Part shown: piece by piece, positions 54,247 to 63,912 of the stretch
How positions within the stretch are numbered: position 1 is the first letter of the stretch
How the letters are laid out: each line of letters opens with the position of its first letter
Source of the DNA: Pelagicoccus mobilis
GTDB taxonomy: Bacteria; Verrucomicrobiota; Verrucomicrobiia; Opitutales; Opitutaceae
Direction of reading: 5' to 3'
DNA length: 64,000 nucleotides
Assembly: GCF_016595505.1 (NCBI RefSeq)
Contig: NZ_JAENIL010000017.1
Location: 1 to 64,000 of the forward strand
Notes under the pieces: model-generated
What the model was told of the DNA's origin: nothing
Database searches by the model: none
The model's input: only the letters and a program-made list of their open reading frames with translations
Position numbers and translations under genes: made by a program

Positions 54247-55065
54247 ATGATTGAAGATAGATACGTAGAACTTTTTGACGTTGTTAAGGCTTACCCGAAT
54301 CCATTTGGCGAAGCGATCAAGGTCGTTGACGGATTTAACCTGCTTGTGAAGCAGGGAGAGCTCGTAAGCGTTATCGGGCACTCAGGTTGCGGTAAGTCTA
54401 CCGTGCTGAATATGATTGCTGGACTGATTCCCATCTCTTCAGGAGGTGTGATTGTTGCGGGCCGAGAGGTGACCGGCCCGGGTCCTGACCGTGCAGTGGT
54501 TTTCCAAGCTCCTTGTTTGCTGCCATGGCTCTCCTGTTACGGCAACGTGATGCTAGGCGTGAAGCAGGTTTTCCCAGACGCGACCAAAGCTGAGCGCAAC
54601 CAGATGGTTGAGTACGCTCTCTGCGCGGTAGGTTTGCGCGATTCCATGCACAAGTACCCGAAGGAAATGTCGGGTGGCATGCAGCAACGGGTGGGAATCG
54701 CTCGTGCGATCGCTTTGCGGCCAAAGATGCTCTTGCTCGACGAACCGTTTGGCCGCCTCGACTCGCTTACGCGTATGGAGCTGCAGGATGTCATTCTGAA
54801 CATTCTCAATTTCGAGAAGATCACTACTATGATGATCACTCACGACCCGGATGAGGCCGTATACATGTCAGACCGCATTTGCATGATGACAAACGGTCCA
54901 CATGCGAAGGTGGGCGAGGTGATGGATATTCATTTTGAGCGCCCTCGTGATCGTGAAGAGATCATGGAGACAGCAGATTTCTACGAGTACCGTCGCCGTC
55001 TGCTTCAATTCCTCGACGACTGCGAAAAGGAAAAAGAAGCACGCAAGAAAGTGAAGGCAGGTTGA
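54247..55065 (+). CDS. nrtD: Nitrate ABC transporter ATPase 2 (NrtD-like)
   Basis: The 272-residue ATPase is complete: Walker [11 protein letters not shown]-loop FQAPCLLPW, signature MSGGMQQRV, Walker [12 protein letters not shown] and switch MITHDPDEA. Together with the first ATPase and NrtB it powers uptake of nitrate and nitrite at low concentrations. It ends the operon with no clear terminator before the narK interval. Confidence 0.9.
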   Translation: MIEDRYVELFDVVKAYPNPFGEAIKVVDGFNLLVKQGELVSVIGHSGCGKSTVLNMIAGLIPISSGGVIVAGREVTGPGPDRAVVFQAPCLLPWLSCYGNVMLGVKQVFPDATKAERNQMVEYALCAVGLRDSMHKYPKEMSGGMQQRVGIARAIALRPKMLLLDEPFGRLDSLTRMELQDVILNILNFEKITTMMITHDPDEAVYMSDRICMMTNGPHAKVGEVMDIHFERPRDREEIMETADFYEYRRRLLQFLDDCEKEKEARKKVKAG

Positions 55066-55381
55066 TCTTTTTTGAACCACTGGTGGATGCTGAAATGAGC
55101 TGATGGTCCTGCTAATGGGGTTGTTTCTGAGTTTTAAATTTCGGTGAGTTTTAGCGTCCTCAGTGGTTTTAAGAAGTTGATGTCAGACAGTGGTTTATGA
55201 ACAGATTGCAAATTTGAGCAGCGTAACTTGAGAAGTATTCAAATTCATGCAAGAAAGCTTGTATGAATAAAATTACAGTTTGAATTTAGAAAATCGAACC
55301 GGATTAATTTGAGCATCCGGACCTGTTGGCATGGGCGTAGCTAAAGGCTGGGCCATCGAGTCGCTCCAATGAGGGAGGCCG
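55066..55381. other. Intergenic interval before narK
   Basis: No gene is seen. The interval is AT-rich in its middle (55190-55300) and holds the narK promoter at its end, just before a strong ribosome site (GGGAGG, 5 nt before the ATG). Confidence 0.5.
55326..55342 (+). promoter_or_regulatory. Sigma-54-like promoter of narK
   Basis: TTGGCATGGGCGTAGCT: GG (55328-55329) is 10 nt from GC (55340-55341), six of seven bases match the -24 box. Transcription would start near 55353, leaving about 29 nt with a good ribosome site. Confidence 0.5.
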
Positions 55382-56869
55382 ATGAAAACCTTTAGCGTCA
55401 TGTCCCAGACAAAACTCAATCTATTCAAGTTCTCAGATCCGAAGATCTTCACGCTTCACATCACTTGGTTCGCGTTTTTCCTTACCTTTGTGATGTGGTT
55501 TAGCCACGCACCGATGCGTGACGCCATCATGTCCACGTTCGACATGACTAAGGCGCAGTGGAAGGCGCTTCTGATCCTCAACGTGGCCTTGACCATTCCT
55601 TCACGTATCGTGATCGGGATGTTGGTCGACAAGTTTGGTCCACGTTATGTGTACAGTGGATTGCTCGTTGCGGCGGGTGGCCTCTGTTTGTTCTTCTCGA
55701 TGGCGAACAGCTACGAGATGCTCGCCTTCGCTCGTTTGCTGATGGGCTTCATCGGTGCTGGCTTCGTGATCGGTATCCGCATGATCGGTGAGTGGTTCCC
55801 CGCTAAGTCGGTTGGTCTCGCTGAAGGCATCTATGGTGGATGGGGTAACTTCGGTTCTGCGGCTGCAGCTTGGACACTCCCATCCCTCATGCTCTTTTAC
55901 GGAGGTGAAGACGGTTGGCGCTACTCGGTTCTCACCACTGGTGTTATTGCTGCGTGTTATGGTGTATTCTTTTTCTTGAAGGCGCGTAACACTCCGAAGG
56001 GCTCAACTTACTTTAAGCCAAAGAAGTCCGGCGGACTGGAGGTCACTTCAAAGCGCGACTTCTACTTCCTGATCGGTATGACGATCCCGATGTACGCTTG
56101 TTTGGCGGTTCTCGCTTGGAAGCTTTCTCCGTCCGGGGTGGCTCTCCTTTCTCAGGGTGCGACCTACGGCATCTACGCTGGTCTCGCGCTGCTCTTCGTT
56201 GTTCAGATCACTTCGATCTATAAGGTAAACAAGGAGATGTTGCAAAACGGAGTGGAAGAGGAGCAGCAGTACAAGTTCAAGCAGGTCGCTATTCTCGACA
56301 TCAACTATTTCGTAACTTTCGGTTCTGAGCTCGCGGTTGTATCCATGCTTCCAGGTTTCTTTATGGATACCTTTGGCCTTTCTCCTCAGGTTGCGGGACT
56401 CTTCGGTGGCGGATTCGCTCTCATGAATCTTCTCGCTCGTCCGTTCGGTGGGCTTGTATCCGATAAGTTCGGACGTCGCATGACGATGCTTATCTTCATT
56501 TGTGGTCTTGCGGTTGGTTACTCTCTGATGGGTATGGTTGACAGCTCTTGGCCGATCTTCCTCGCGGTGGGTGCGACCATGCTTTGTTCCTTCTTTGTCC
56601 AGTCTGGTGAAGGTGCGGTATTTGCTCTCGTGCCGCTCGTAAAGCGTCGCCTCTCCGGTCAGATTGCTGGTATGGTCGGCGCGTACGGAAACGTGGGCGC
56701 GGTGACTTTCCTAACGGTTTACAGCTTTGTCGACGCTTCCACATTCTTCTGGGTAATTGGTGGATCTTCCGTTCTCGCGTTCGTGGCTTCTTTCTTCCTC
56801 GATGAACCGCAGGGTCACACGGTGGAAGTCAATGAAGACGGCACGGTCGAGAAGATCGAAGTCGCCTAA
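55382..56869 (+). CDS. narK: NarK/NasA-family nitrate/nitrite transporter (MFS)
   Basis: The 495-residue protein has 12 predicted membrane segments and the nitrate signatures [13 protein letters not shown] (NS1) and [12 protein letters not shown] (NS2), with conserved arginines in TM2 and TM8 regions ([16 protein letters not shown] and [15 protein letters not shown]). Family members exchange nitrate and nitrite or move nitrate with protons. Together with the ABC system this gives two uptake routes, probably low and high affinity. The start is supported by GGGAGG 5 nt upstream. Confidence 0.93.
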   Translation: MKTFSVMSQTKLNLFKFSDPKIFTLHITWFAFFLTFVMWFSHAPMRDAIMSTFDMTKAQWKALLILNVALTIPSRIVIGMLVDKFGPRYVYSGLLVAAGGLCLFFSMANSYEMLAFARLLMGFIGAGFVIGIRMIGEWFPAKSVGLAEGIYGGWGNFGSAAAAWTLPSLMLFYGGEDGWRYSVLTTGVIAACYGVFFFLKARNTPKGSTYFKPKKSGGLEVTSKRDFYFLIGMTIPMYACLAVLAWKLSPSGVALLSQGATYGIYAGLALLFVVQITSIYKVNKEMLQNGVEEEQQYKFKQVAILDINYFVTFGSELAVVSMLPGFFMDTFGLSPQVAGLFGGGFALMNLLARPFGGLVSDKFGRRMTMLIFICGLAVGYSLMGMVDSSWPIFLAVGATMLCSFFVQSGEGAVFALVPLVKRRLSGQIAGMVGAYGNVGAVTFLTVYSFVDASTFFWVIGGSSVLAFVASFFLDEPQGHTVEVNEDGTVEKIEVA

Positions 56870-56918
56870 TAACTCTTTAAAACACTCTCATCTGGTTTGT
56901 AGCTAATTTAGCTACAGC

Positions 56919-56948
56919 GGGCGCCCTCTGATCAAGGGCGCCCGTTTT
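56919..56948 (+). terminator. Intrinsic terminator of narK
   Basis: GGGCGCCCT pairs with AGGGCGCCC around CTGATCA and is followed by GTTTTTG, 50 bp after the narK stop. Confidence 0.88.
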
Positions 56949-57033
56949 TGCTTTTTCTCATTGAGATGGATATTGCGAATACGCCGCCATTCCTTCTTTC
57001 TCAAGTGGTTAGACCTCCTGCTTTTTAAGGTGC

Positions 57034-57093
57034 GGCAACGACGGAGCGTTGCCCTCCTGGAATCGAAATGGAGGGCAACGATCCGTCGTTGCC
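57034..57093. repeat. Intergenic repeat, family B, facing pair
   Basis: GGCAACGACGGAGCGTTGCC with CTCC (57034-57057) faces the reverse unit GGAG with GGCAACGATCCGTCGTTGCC (57070-57093). The BIME-like layout is seen in full here. Confidence 0.75.
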
Positions 57094-57146
57094 TCAACAT
57101 CTCGTAAAATCTTGTCTTCCTAGACCTCTCTCCGGTTCCCGACCCC

Positions 57147-58880
57147 ATGCAATTACAGTCCGCCCTCAAAATTGAAGCTGGCATGTCCAGCGATGCTGGT
57201 CCCAACGAGCAGAACGACGACTGCCTCGGCGTGAGAGTTCCGGAGGGAACGGAGCTGACGACCAAGGGGGTGACGGCGGTGATAGCGGATGGCGTGAGCG
57301 CGGCTGAGCATGGCAAGCAGGCCGCGGAGATCTGCGTTCAGGGCTTTCTTAACGACTACTACGATGCTCCGGAGGCCTGGACGGTGGCGACCTGTGGAAA
57401 CAAAGTAATGCAGTCGCTCAACCGCTGGCTTTATAGTCTTGGGCAAAGCAATTCGGTCGATGGTAGGGGGTATGTAACTACGATGAGTTGTCTCGTGTTT
57501 AAAGGGGAAAGCGCTCATATCTTTCACATTGGCGATACGAGAATCTATCGTTTGCGAGAGGGCGATTTTGAGCAGATGACACGTGATCACTCCTTTAGCT
57601 ACGGTCGAAAAGGGGGGACGGGACTTGCTCGGGCGATGGGAATGGATACGGGGCTCGATGTTGAAACAAGGAGTTCTCCAGCTCGAGTGGGGGATCGCTA
57701 CCTGATGACCTCTGATGGTATTCACGATTTTGTGACAATGGCTGAATTGAAAGCTGCTGTTGCGGAGGCGAACGCTGAAGATTTTGACGGTGCTTGTGAT
57801 CAGCTTTGCAAAAAGGCTCTCGATGCGGGGACGAACGATAACTGTTCCGCTGTACTGATCGAGGTGCAGGGAATTGGTGCAGCGAGCAAAAGAGAGCACG
57901 AGCGTAATTTTAAGCGCCTGCCGTTTCCGCCGGACCTTGCTCCGGGTATGAAAATGGATGGCTACGAGATCGAGAAGGAGTTACAGGCGACGAGCCGGAG
58001 CCAGACGTATCTCGCTCGTGAGTTGGTAGAAGATCGCTTGGTGGTGATCAAGACGCCCTCGGTTAACTTCGAAGACGACAACGGGTACATCGAACGTTTC
58101 GTGATGGAGGGCTGGATTGGTAAGAAGCTGAAGCATGAGCGACTGGCTCAAGCCTTCGTGCCGCCCAGTGGTCAGAACTTTTTGTATACGGTGCTCGAAT
58201 ACATTGAAGGCGATTCGCTTGAAGATTGGATGAAAGCGAACCCGAAGCCTGATGTTCGTCAAGTGACAACGATTGTACGCCAAGTGCTGCAAGGGCTACG
58301 GGCAATGCACCGCTCCGAAATGCTGCATCAGGACCTGAAGCCGAGTAATGTGATTCTACATCCTGAACGTGGAGCAGTGATTATTGATTACGGGTCGACG
58401 TATGTAGCAGGGATTCAGGAAATCGATGCTCCGTTCGAGCGAGAGCTCGCTCTTGGAACTTTAGGCTACAGTGCTCCCGAGTATTTCTTGGGCCGTAAGG
58501 GGAATCGTCGGTCGGACCTTTTCTCTCTCGGTGTTATGTTGTACGAGATGCTGACTGGGAAATTGCCGTACGGTGAAAAGTACGAGCGTTGCCAGTCGGT
58601 GCGTGACTTTGCTGCCCTGCAGTACACGCCTGCGACCAAGTATAACTCGCATGTGCCAGTGTGGCTGGATGGAGCCATTAAGAAGGCGGTGGCGATCAAC
58701 TCGCAGCTGCGTTACGAGTCGTACTCCGAGTTTGAATACGATCTCGAACACCCGAACCCGAAGTTTCTGCCTGAGAATGCGGGCGCGTTTGTAGAGCGAA
58801 ACCCAGTGTTGTTCTGGAAACTTGTCGCGGGTGCTTTGGCAGTCGCCGAGATTGCGACGCTCGTTTGGTTTTTGAGGTAG
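57147..58880 (+). CDS. Bifunctional PP2C phosphatase / Ser-Thr kinase of the nitrate cluster
   Basis: The 577-residue protein has an N-terminal PP2C domain (about 10-240: IADGVSAAEHGK, HIGDTRIYR, LMTSDGIHD, GTNDNCSAVL). A kinase domain follows (about 268-530) with VVIKTP lysine, the catalytic loop HQDLKPSN (H394, D396) and IDYGST instead of DFG, and a final membrane helix (LVAGALAVAEIATLVWFL). A fusion of this kind is encoded in nitrate assimilation clusters of Pseudomonas and others, so it probably tunes uptake or reduction by phosphorylation. It lies between narK and the nir genes. Confidence 0.92.
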   Translation: MQLQSALKIEAGMSSDAGPNEQNDDCLGVRVPEGTELTTKGVTAVIADGVSAAEHGKQAAEICVQGFLNDYYDAPEAWTVATCGNKVMQSLNRWLYSLGQSNSVDGRGYVTTMSCLVFKGESAHIFHIGDTRIYRLREGDFEQMTRDHSFSYGRKGGTGLARAMGMDTGLDVETRSSPARVGDRYLMTSDGIHDFVTMAELKAAVAEANAEDFDGACDQLCKKALDAGTNDNCSAVLIEVQGIGAASKREHERNFKRLPFPPDLAPGMKMDGYEIEKELQATSRSQTYLARELVEDRLVVIKTPSVNFEDDNGYIERFVMEGWIGKKLKHERLAQAFVPPSGQNFLYTVLEYIEGDSLEDWMKANPKPDVRQVTTIVRQVLQGLRAMHRSEMLHQDLKPSNVILHPERGAVIIDYGSTYVAGIQEIDAPFERELALGTLGYSAPEYFLGRKGNRRSDLFSLGVMLYEMLTGKLPYGEKYERCQSVRDFAALQYTPATKYNSHVPVWLDGAIKKAVAINSQLRYESYSEFEYDLEHPNPKFLPENAGAFVERNPVLFWKLVAGALAVAEIATLVWFLR

Positions 58881-58949
58881 AGCCCGTTGTCCCCAACGGG
58901 CATCGGGTGGGTGGTTGCTTCATGGCCGTTGGGGACAACGGCCGCTATC
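58881..58949. repeat. Intergenic stem-loop repeat, family A (paired)
   Basis: AGCCCGTTGTCCCCAACGGGC and, 20 bp on, GGCCGTTGGGGACAACGGCC followed by GCTATC. It starts directly after the kinase stop codon and has the same paired plan as 532-594. Confidence 0.8.
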
Positions 58950-58978
58950 TGTTGGGGCTGTGTTTTCCAGAAGTAGGC

Positions 58979-60076
58979 TTATACTTCTGGGCGAACTCTG
59001 ATGAACACGCTTTTTTCTGCTGCTGGAATTTCGATTGCTACGTCGTGATTGCTTCCGGCTTTTAGGGATTCGGGACCGTTTTCGATCCAGGATTCGGGAA
59101 TCTCTTTCCAGCTTCCTGCTTGCAGGTTGGTCGAGTACTCGATGATGATGTCGGCGTTTAGGGTATCGGAGTATATGTCTAGTTTTCGTTTGCCGGCACT
59201 TGTTCTCCAGTTGAATGGGTAGGTGTGGGTGTCTCCAAGGTTTGGAGACAGGTTTAGGGCGTAGGAAAGTTCGATTGGGATTCCCTTGTTACTAACGGTT
59301 CCTCTCTCGTGGGATGGAAATTCGTCGCCGGTTCGCGAAAACCAATTGGCGAATTCCGAGGGGCTTGAGTGCTGTCCAGTCAGGGTGAAGCTGCCCTCGT
59401 CGATTCCGTTTAGCGTAGTGCCGAGTTCGGAACTGGTTTCGTTTGTTTCTTCTTTGAACTCAAAGTCGAAATGGAAGAGGTATTTATCTACCATCAGGTT
59501 ATCGACAAGCTTCTCGATTCTGATTCTTGGTGTTTGGGAGAGTGAGAGTGTCGTAATGCTGTCCGAATAGTCGCCTGATTCGGAAATGGATTCACCATTA
59601 CCTTTGAATTCAACCGAAGCGGTTCCGCGATATATGTACAGTTCAGCATCGAATTCGCCGTTTTGTTGGTTTACGGCAAGACTCGAGTCTTGAGGGCCGA
59701 TGTTCACGATGACGTCTTTTGTGGAGAATTTCCACGTGGAGTCGAACGCTGGTGCGTTAGGGGGCTTGAGGCGTGTGTCTACGGAAAGCGCCCAATCCTC
59801 CCAGAGGATACCGCCGTAGACTACGATCGATGTGGTATGGAATCTGACGCTGATGGGTTCGAGAGTCTCGTCGTCCCACTCGACCCATGCGCTCATGTAT
59901 CGGGTTTGCAAACTGGGGTTTGCTCTGGCGGAACCACCTGTTGAGAACGAGATCGAATGTTCTACTTCGTGTTGGGAAACTGCCAGGTCTATGTGTGTGT
60001 TCACCACTTCGCAGATGGCTTGTGGCGAGAGTGCTAGGAGGGCTGCGAGAATGGCTGTGCTCGGGAGAGAATTCAC
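58979..60076 (-). CDS. Secreted protein of unknown function inside the nitrate cluster
   Basis: About 365 residues with a signal peptide (NSLPSTAILAALLALSPQAI); the start is probably GTG at 60076, though a TTG at 60115 also keeps the frame. The body is beta-rich with no known domain. The last 70 residues hold EYSTNLQAGSWKEIPESWI and SVFIRVRPEV, a module seen at the ends of two other secreted proteins in this window. It lies between the kinase and nirD on the nir strand. Nothing links it to nitrogen, so it may be a passenger. Confidence 0.6.
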   Translation of the reverse strand: MNSLPSTAILAALLALSPQAICEVVNTHIDLAVSQHEVEHSISFSTGGSARANPSLQTRYMSAWVEWDDETLEPISVRFHTTSIVVYGGILWEDWALSVDTRLKPPNAPAFDSTWKFSTKDVIVNIGPQDSSLAVNQQNGEFDAELYIYRGTASVEFKGNGESISESGDYSDSITTLSLSQTPRIRIEKLVDNLMVDKYLFHFDFEFKEETNETSSELGTTLNGIDEGSFTLTGQHSSPSEFANWFSRTGDEFPSHERGTVSNKGIPIELSYALNLSPNLGDTHTYPFNWRTSAGKRKLDIYSDTLNADIIIEYSTNLQAGSWKEIPESWIENGPESLKAGSNHDVAIEIPAAEKSVFIRVRPEV

Positions 60077-60141
60077 TGCCCGATAAGTAACTGTGACGCG
60101 AGGGCGGAAAGGCAAGCTATTGGGTTGCCTGGAGCTTTTGT

Positions 60142-60167
60142 GGCCGTTGGGGACAACGGCCGCTACC
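60142..60167. repeat. Intergenic stem-loop repeat, family A (single)
   Basis: GGCCGTTGGGGACAACGGCC followed by GCTACC, identical in its core to 58921-58949. Confidence 0.75.
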
Positions 60168-60204
60168 TTCAGGTGGTGGGCTGCCAGCTGTGAGCTGGGT
60201 TAAG

Positions 60205-60231
60205 GACGCGGGCTAAAGCTCCGCGCTACGA
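60205..60231. repeat. Intergenic repeat, family E
   Basis: ACGCGGGCTAAAGCTCCGCGC followed by CTACGA, between the secreted protein gene and nirD. The same type is found as a facing pair at 63291-63365. Confidence 0.65.
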
Positions 60232-60238
60232 AGGTCTC

Positions 60239-60586
60239 TTACCCAAATTGAATTAGGACTTTGCCGTCTTCTTCTTTGACGGGGTAGGTCTTTAGGCAGG
60301 AGGTCTCGTTGTCGGTGATGCACTCTCCAGTGTTTAGGGAGAATGAGCGTTTGTGGAGCGGGCAGGTGATCTTGGGCTCTCCGTTGGCGTCTCCAGTGAG
60401 TCCGCGGGAGAGAACCATCTTCTTCTCGTGCGGGCACATGTTTTGGGTGGCGTACCATTCGCCGTCGCTGAGTTTGAAGATGGCGATTTGCTCGCCGCCC
60501 ATCTCGATACAAGAGCCAAGGTCTTCTGCGAATTCCTCGGCTTTGCCGACTACGGTCCAAAGTGTGGATGTCGATTCTTCTGACAT
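60239..60586 (-). CDS. nirD: Nitrite reductase small subunit, Rieske-type
   Basis: The 115-residue protein has the NirD Rieske-like cluster site with C51-P-H53 (CPHEKK) and C75-P-L-H78 (CPLHKRSF), spaced as in [2Fe-2S] Rieske proteins. NirD works with NirB to reduce nitrite to ammonium with NAD(P)H in the cytoplasm. It lies 51 bp after nirB on the same strand. Confidence 0.93.
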   Translation of the reverse strand: MSEESTSTLWTVVGKAEEFAEDLGSCIEMGGEQIAIFKLSDGEWYATQNMCPHEKKMVLSRGLTGDANGEPKITCPLHKRSFSLNTGECITDNETSCLKTYPVKEEDGKVLIQFG

Positions 60587-60637
60587 TTTCGAAAAGGTGT
60601 TTAGCTATTAGGTTTTTAGGCAGTAGGTGTTTTGTGA

Positions 60638-63151
60638 CTACGCCTTTGCGAGTTCTTCCTCGTTGGCGGGACGGATCTGGTCACGCTCGAGGACTTGCTT
60701 GATTGTCGGATCGTGGGACTCGCTATTGCTGAAGTGGCGGAAGCGTTTGAGCTTTTCGGGATCCTCGATGGCGTCCTTCCACTCGCAGTGGTAGGTGTCC
60801 ACAAGGTGCTGCATTTGCTTGTCGAGCTCGTCGCAGATACCGAGGGAATCTTCGATAATGACGTCGCGGAGGTGGTCCATGCCGCCTTCGAGTGACTCTA
60901 CCCAAACGGACGTACGGGTCAACTTGTCGGCGGTCTTGATGTAGTACATCAGGAAACGATCGATGTACTTGATGAGCGTTTCCTTATCCAGGTCGGAGGC
61001 GAAGAGATCCGCATGACGTGGTTTCATACCGCCGTTTCCACCGAGGTAAAGGTTCCACCCGTTTTCAGTTGCGATGATACCGAAGTCCTTGCTTTGTGCT
61101 TCGGCGCACTCGCGCGTACAGCCCGAGACAGCGGACTTGAGTTTGTGCGGTGCACGGATGCCTTTGTAACGGTTTTCAACTTCGATGGCGAGGCTGGTGG
61201 AGTCTTGAACTCCGAAGCGGCACCAGGTTGAGCCGACGCAGGACTTAACGGTACGAAGGGCCTTGCCGTAGGCGTGCCCGGATTCGAATCCAGCATCGGT
61301 AAGTTTCTTCCAGATGGCTGGGAGGTCGTTAACCTTGGCCCCGAAGAGGTCGATGCGCTGACCGCCGGTGATCTTGGTGTAGAGATTGTACTCTTTGGCG
61401 ACTTCGCCAATGACGATGAGCTTGTCGGGAGTTATTTCTCCGCCTGGTACGCGCGGTACCACGGAGTAGGTGCCGTCCTTCTGGATGTTGGCAAGGAAGC
61501 GGTCGTTCGAGTCCTGAAGCTTGTGGTTGTGCTTGGCGATGACCTTGTCGTTATGGACGGAGGCGAGGATCGAAGCGACTGCTGGTTTACAGAGTTCGCA
61601 ACCGCGTCCGCCGTTGCCGTGTTCCGCGAGAAGGGTATCAAAATCTTCGATATCGGTGGTGCGAACGATTTGGTAAAGCTCTTGGCGGGTGTGGCTGAAG
61701 TGTTCGCAGAGGTCGGTGTTAACCTCGTGGCCCATCTCCTTGAGCTGGTGGTTGAGGAGATTTGTAACAAGAGCGGCACAACCGCCACAACCAGTCGCTG
61801 CCTTGGTGCACTTCTTGAGTTCCGGTAGGGTGGTTGCTCCGTTTTCGATGGCGGAGCAGATGTCGCCTTTGGTGACATTCTCGCAGGAGCAGATTTGGGC
61901 AGAATCGGGGAGGGCTCCAGGGCCGAAGGCGGGTGCGTCGCCGGAACCGGCCGGGAGAATGAGTTGCATCGGATCCTCGGGGAGCTCGATGTTGTTGAGC
62001 GTCATCTGGAGGAGGTTGCCGTATGCGTCGGCGTCGCCGATCAGGATGCCCCCGATGAGCTGCTTACCGTCTTCGGAAGTGATGAGGCGCTTGTAGAGGC
62101 CCTTGACTGGGTCGGTGATGACGATGTCCTTGTGTGGCTCGGTGGTCTCGATGTTGCCGAAGCTGGCGACGTCGGTTCCGATGAGTTTGAGCTTGGTGGA
62201 CATGTCTGCACCGGTGAAGGCAGCTTCGCTTCCGGTCAGTTGGTCAGCTACGATTTCGGCCATGTTGTAGCCAGGAGCTACGAGGCCGTAGATGAAATTG
62301 TTATAGAGAGCGACTTCGCCGATGGCGTAGATGGATGGGTCGCTGGTTTGTAGTTGGTCGTTGACTACGACGCCGCCGCGGGGACCGACTTCGAGACCGG
62401 ATTCGCGAGCGAGTTCGTCGCGCGGGCGGATGCCGGCGGATACGACGATCATATCGACGTCGAGTTGTGAACCGTCCTTGAAGGCCATGCCTTCGACCTT
62501 GCCGTCGCCGAGGATGTCGGTGGTGGCTTTGTTGAGGTGAACGGAAAGCCCGCGGGACTCGATGATGTCCTTGAGGATCTGGCCGCCTTCTTCGTCAACT
62601 TGACGTGGCATGAGGCGAGAGGCGAATTCGACGACATGAGACTCGAGTCCGAGGTCTTGAGTTGCCTTGGCTGCTTCCAGGCCGAGAAGACCGCCACCGA
62701 CGACTGCTGCTTTGGTCGCCTTTTTGGCGTGCTCCATCATGCCCTCGAGGTCTTCGATGGTGCGGTAGACGAAGACACCTTCTTTTTCGATGCCTGGAAC
62801 TGGCGGAACGAATGGGGTGGAGCCGGTGGCGAGGATGAGCGTGTGGTACTCGACTTCGAGGCCCTTGGCGGATGTGACCTTCTTGTTTTCGCGATCGATG
62901 GATACGGCTTTGTCCTCGAGGTGGATTGTGATGCCGTTGTCAGTGTACCAATCGATCGGCTGAAGAGTTAGGTCTTCAGCGGTCTTGCCGGAGAAATATT
63001 CGGAGAGGTGGACGCGGTCGTAAGCAGGGCGTGGCTCTTCACAGAAAGTGATCAAATTGAATCGGCTATCGACGTCCTTCTGCAGCATGGCTGCGAGGAA
63101 TTTGCAGCCGACCATGCCGTTTCCGATTACTACGATGTTTTCTTTGCTCAT
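60638..63151 (-). CDS. nirB: Assimilatory nitrite reductase large subunit
   Basis: The 837-residue protein is of normal NirB length: FAD domain with VVIGNGMVGCKFL, NAD domain AAVVGGGLLGLEAAK, a BFD-like [2Fe-2S] region (CSCENVTKGDI and ATGCGGC, about 420-455), then the siroheme domain with SCVGSTWCRFG (about 637) and SGCTRECAEAQ (about 677), which hold the siroheme-[4Fe-4S] cysteines. It reduces nitrite to ammonium with six electrons. A sigma-54-like promoter lies about 75 bp before its start. Confidence 0.95.
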   Translation of the reverse strand: MSKENIVVIGNGMVGCKFLAAMLQKDVDSRFNLITFCEEPRPAYDRVHLSEYFSGKTAEDLTLQPIDWYTDNGITIHLEDKAVSIDRENKKVTSAKGLEVEYHTLILATGSTPFVPPVPGIEKEGVFVYRTIEDLEGMMEHAKKATKAAVVGGGLLGLEAAKATQDLGLESHVVEFASRLMPRQVDEEGGQILKDIIESRGLSVHLNKATTDILGDGKVEGMAFKDGSQLDVDMIVVSAGIRPRDELARESGLEVGPRGGVVVNDQLQTSDPSIYAIGEVALYNNFIYGLVAPGYNMAEIVADQLTGSEAAFTGADMSTKLKLIGTDVASFGNIETTEPHKDIVITDPVKGLYKRLITSEDGKQLIGGILIGDADAYGNLLQMTLNNIELPEDPMQLILPAGSGDAPAFGPGALPDSAQICSCENVTKGDICSAIENGATTLPELKKCTKAATGCGGCAALVTNLLNHQLKEMGHEVNTDLCEHFSHTRQELYQIVRTTDIEDFDTLLAEHGNGGRGCELCKPAVASILASVHNDKVIAKHNHKLQDSNDRFLANIQKDGTYSVVPRVPGGEITPDKLIVIGEVAKEYNLYTKITGGQRIDLFGAKVNDLPAIWKKLTDAGFESGHAYGKALRTVKSCVGSTWCRFGVQDSTSLAIEVENRYKGIRAPHKLKSAVSGCTRECAEAQSKDFGIIATENGWNLYLGGNGGMKPRHADLFASDLDKETLIKYIDRFLMYYIKTADKLTRTSVWVESLEGGMDHLRDVIIEDSLGICDELDKQMQHLVDTYHCEWKDAIEDPEKLKRFRHFSNSESHDPTIKQVLERDQIRPANEEELAKA

Positions 63152-63224
63152 CTATGCAGGGTTTTGGTGCTATGAATGAAAAATACTTATCAACCTTGTT
63201 TAAAAAGGTGAATAGCATTCATAA

Positions 63225-63240
63225 GCGGGAACCGTGCCTA
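63225..63240 (-). promoter_or_regulatory. Sigma-54-like promoter of nirB
   Basis: On the minus strand TAGGCACGGTTCCCGCT has GG-N10-GCT (GG opposite 63237-63238, GC opposite 63225-63226) and six of seven -24 bases. It would give a leader of about 62 nt that contains a long imperfect hairpin (ATGAATG to CATTCAT, 63167-63223). Confidence 0.45.
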
Positions 63241-63290
63241 ATTGAGTTAATTGGCGAAATTGAGCAGCGTAAAAACGGAAGCTTATGTCC

Positions 63291-63365
63291 GTAGCGCGGT
63301 GCTTTAGCCCGCGTTTTATGCCTGCTGATCCTGCATTGGGGACGCTGGCTGAAGCGCCGCGCTAC
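63291..63365. repeat. Intergenic repeat, family E, facing pair
   Basis: GTAGCGCGGTGCTTTAGCCC with GCG at the start and GCTGAAGCGCCGCGCTAC at the end, forming inverted ends (GTAGCGCGG and CCGCGCTAC). It lies between the Rieske gene and the nirB promoter. Confidence 0.75.
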
Positions 63366-63369
63366 GAGT

Positions 63370-63849
63370 TTACCCAACCACGATTTGGTCGCCTTCGATG
63401 CTGACTTTGTAGCGGGGGAGAGGGCGTGGCGGCGGTCCAGAAATTACGTTGCCGGTGAGGGCGTCGAAGTAGCCGCTGTGGCAAGGGCAGACGAGCTGTT
63501 GCTTTGGCGCGTCGTAATGCACTGGACACATGAGATGGGTGCAGGCTTGGCTGTAAGCGGCGTAATCGGTCTCGCTCAATCGAATGAGGATGCAAGGTTG
63601 CGTCTCTGGGTATTTGAAAAGCTTGTATCCACCGACCTCGATTTCGCTTGTGGTGGCGACTGTGGTCTTCGGCCCGGAGATCGGGTGAGTAAAGAGCTTG
63701 TCCTTTATCAGGTAGCCGCCAGCGGCTGCGAGGAGTGAGGCGCCAATGAGTTTGGTGAATCCGCGGCGCGAAGTCTTGTGTTCAGCGGTCCGACGGATCG
63801 GGTACTGAGTTTTCCACGTTGGTTCGCTGGTTGTTGTATTGTCGGACAT
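63370..63849 (-). CDS. Membrane-anchored Rieske [2Fe-2S] protein
   Basis: The 159-residue protein has an N-terminal Tat-type anchor (SRRGFTKLIGASLLAAAGGYL) and the Rieske motifs C103-T-H105-L-M-C108 and C121-P-C123-H124, with a likely disulfide between C108 and C123. Box 1 reads CTHLMC, with M where G is usual, and box 2 is followed by SGYFDALTGNV, the cytochrome bc/b6f type. The redox path could serve the missing nitrate reductase or a quinol carrier. It is upstream of nirB and before a gene cut by the window edge. Confidence 0.88.
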   Translation of the reverse strand: MSDNTTTSEPTWKTQYPIRRTAEHKTSRRGFTKLIGASLLAAAGGYLIKDKLFTHPISGPKTTVATTSEIEVGGYKLFKYPETQPCILIRLSETDYAAYSQACTHLMCPVHYDAPKQQLVCPCHSGYFDALTGNVISGPPPRPLPRYKVSIEGDQIVVG

Positions 63850-63884
63850 TTGGAAAATGGTGTCGTTGTTTGCTTAGGCGATGC

Positions 63885-63910
63885 GGCTCGCCCGGCGGTC
63901 GAGCCCTACC
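63885..63910. repeat. Intergenic stem-loop repeat, family D (single)
   Basis: GGCTCGCCCGGCGGTCGAGCC followed by CTACC, directly after the stop of the last gene and before the Rieske gene. Its CCCGGCGGTC core matches the closing half of 43813-43889. Confidence 0.65.
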
Positions 63911-63912
63911 TT

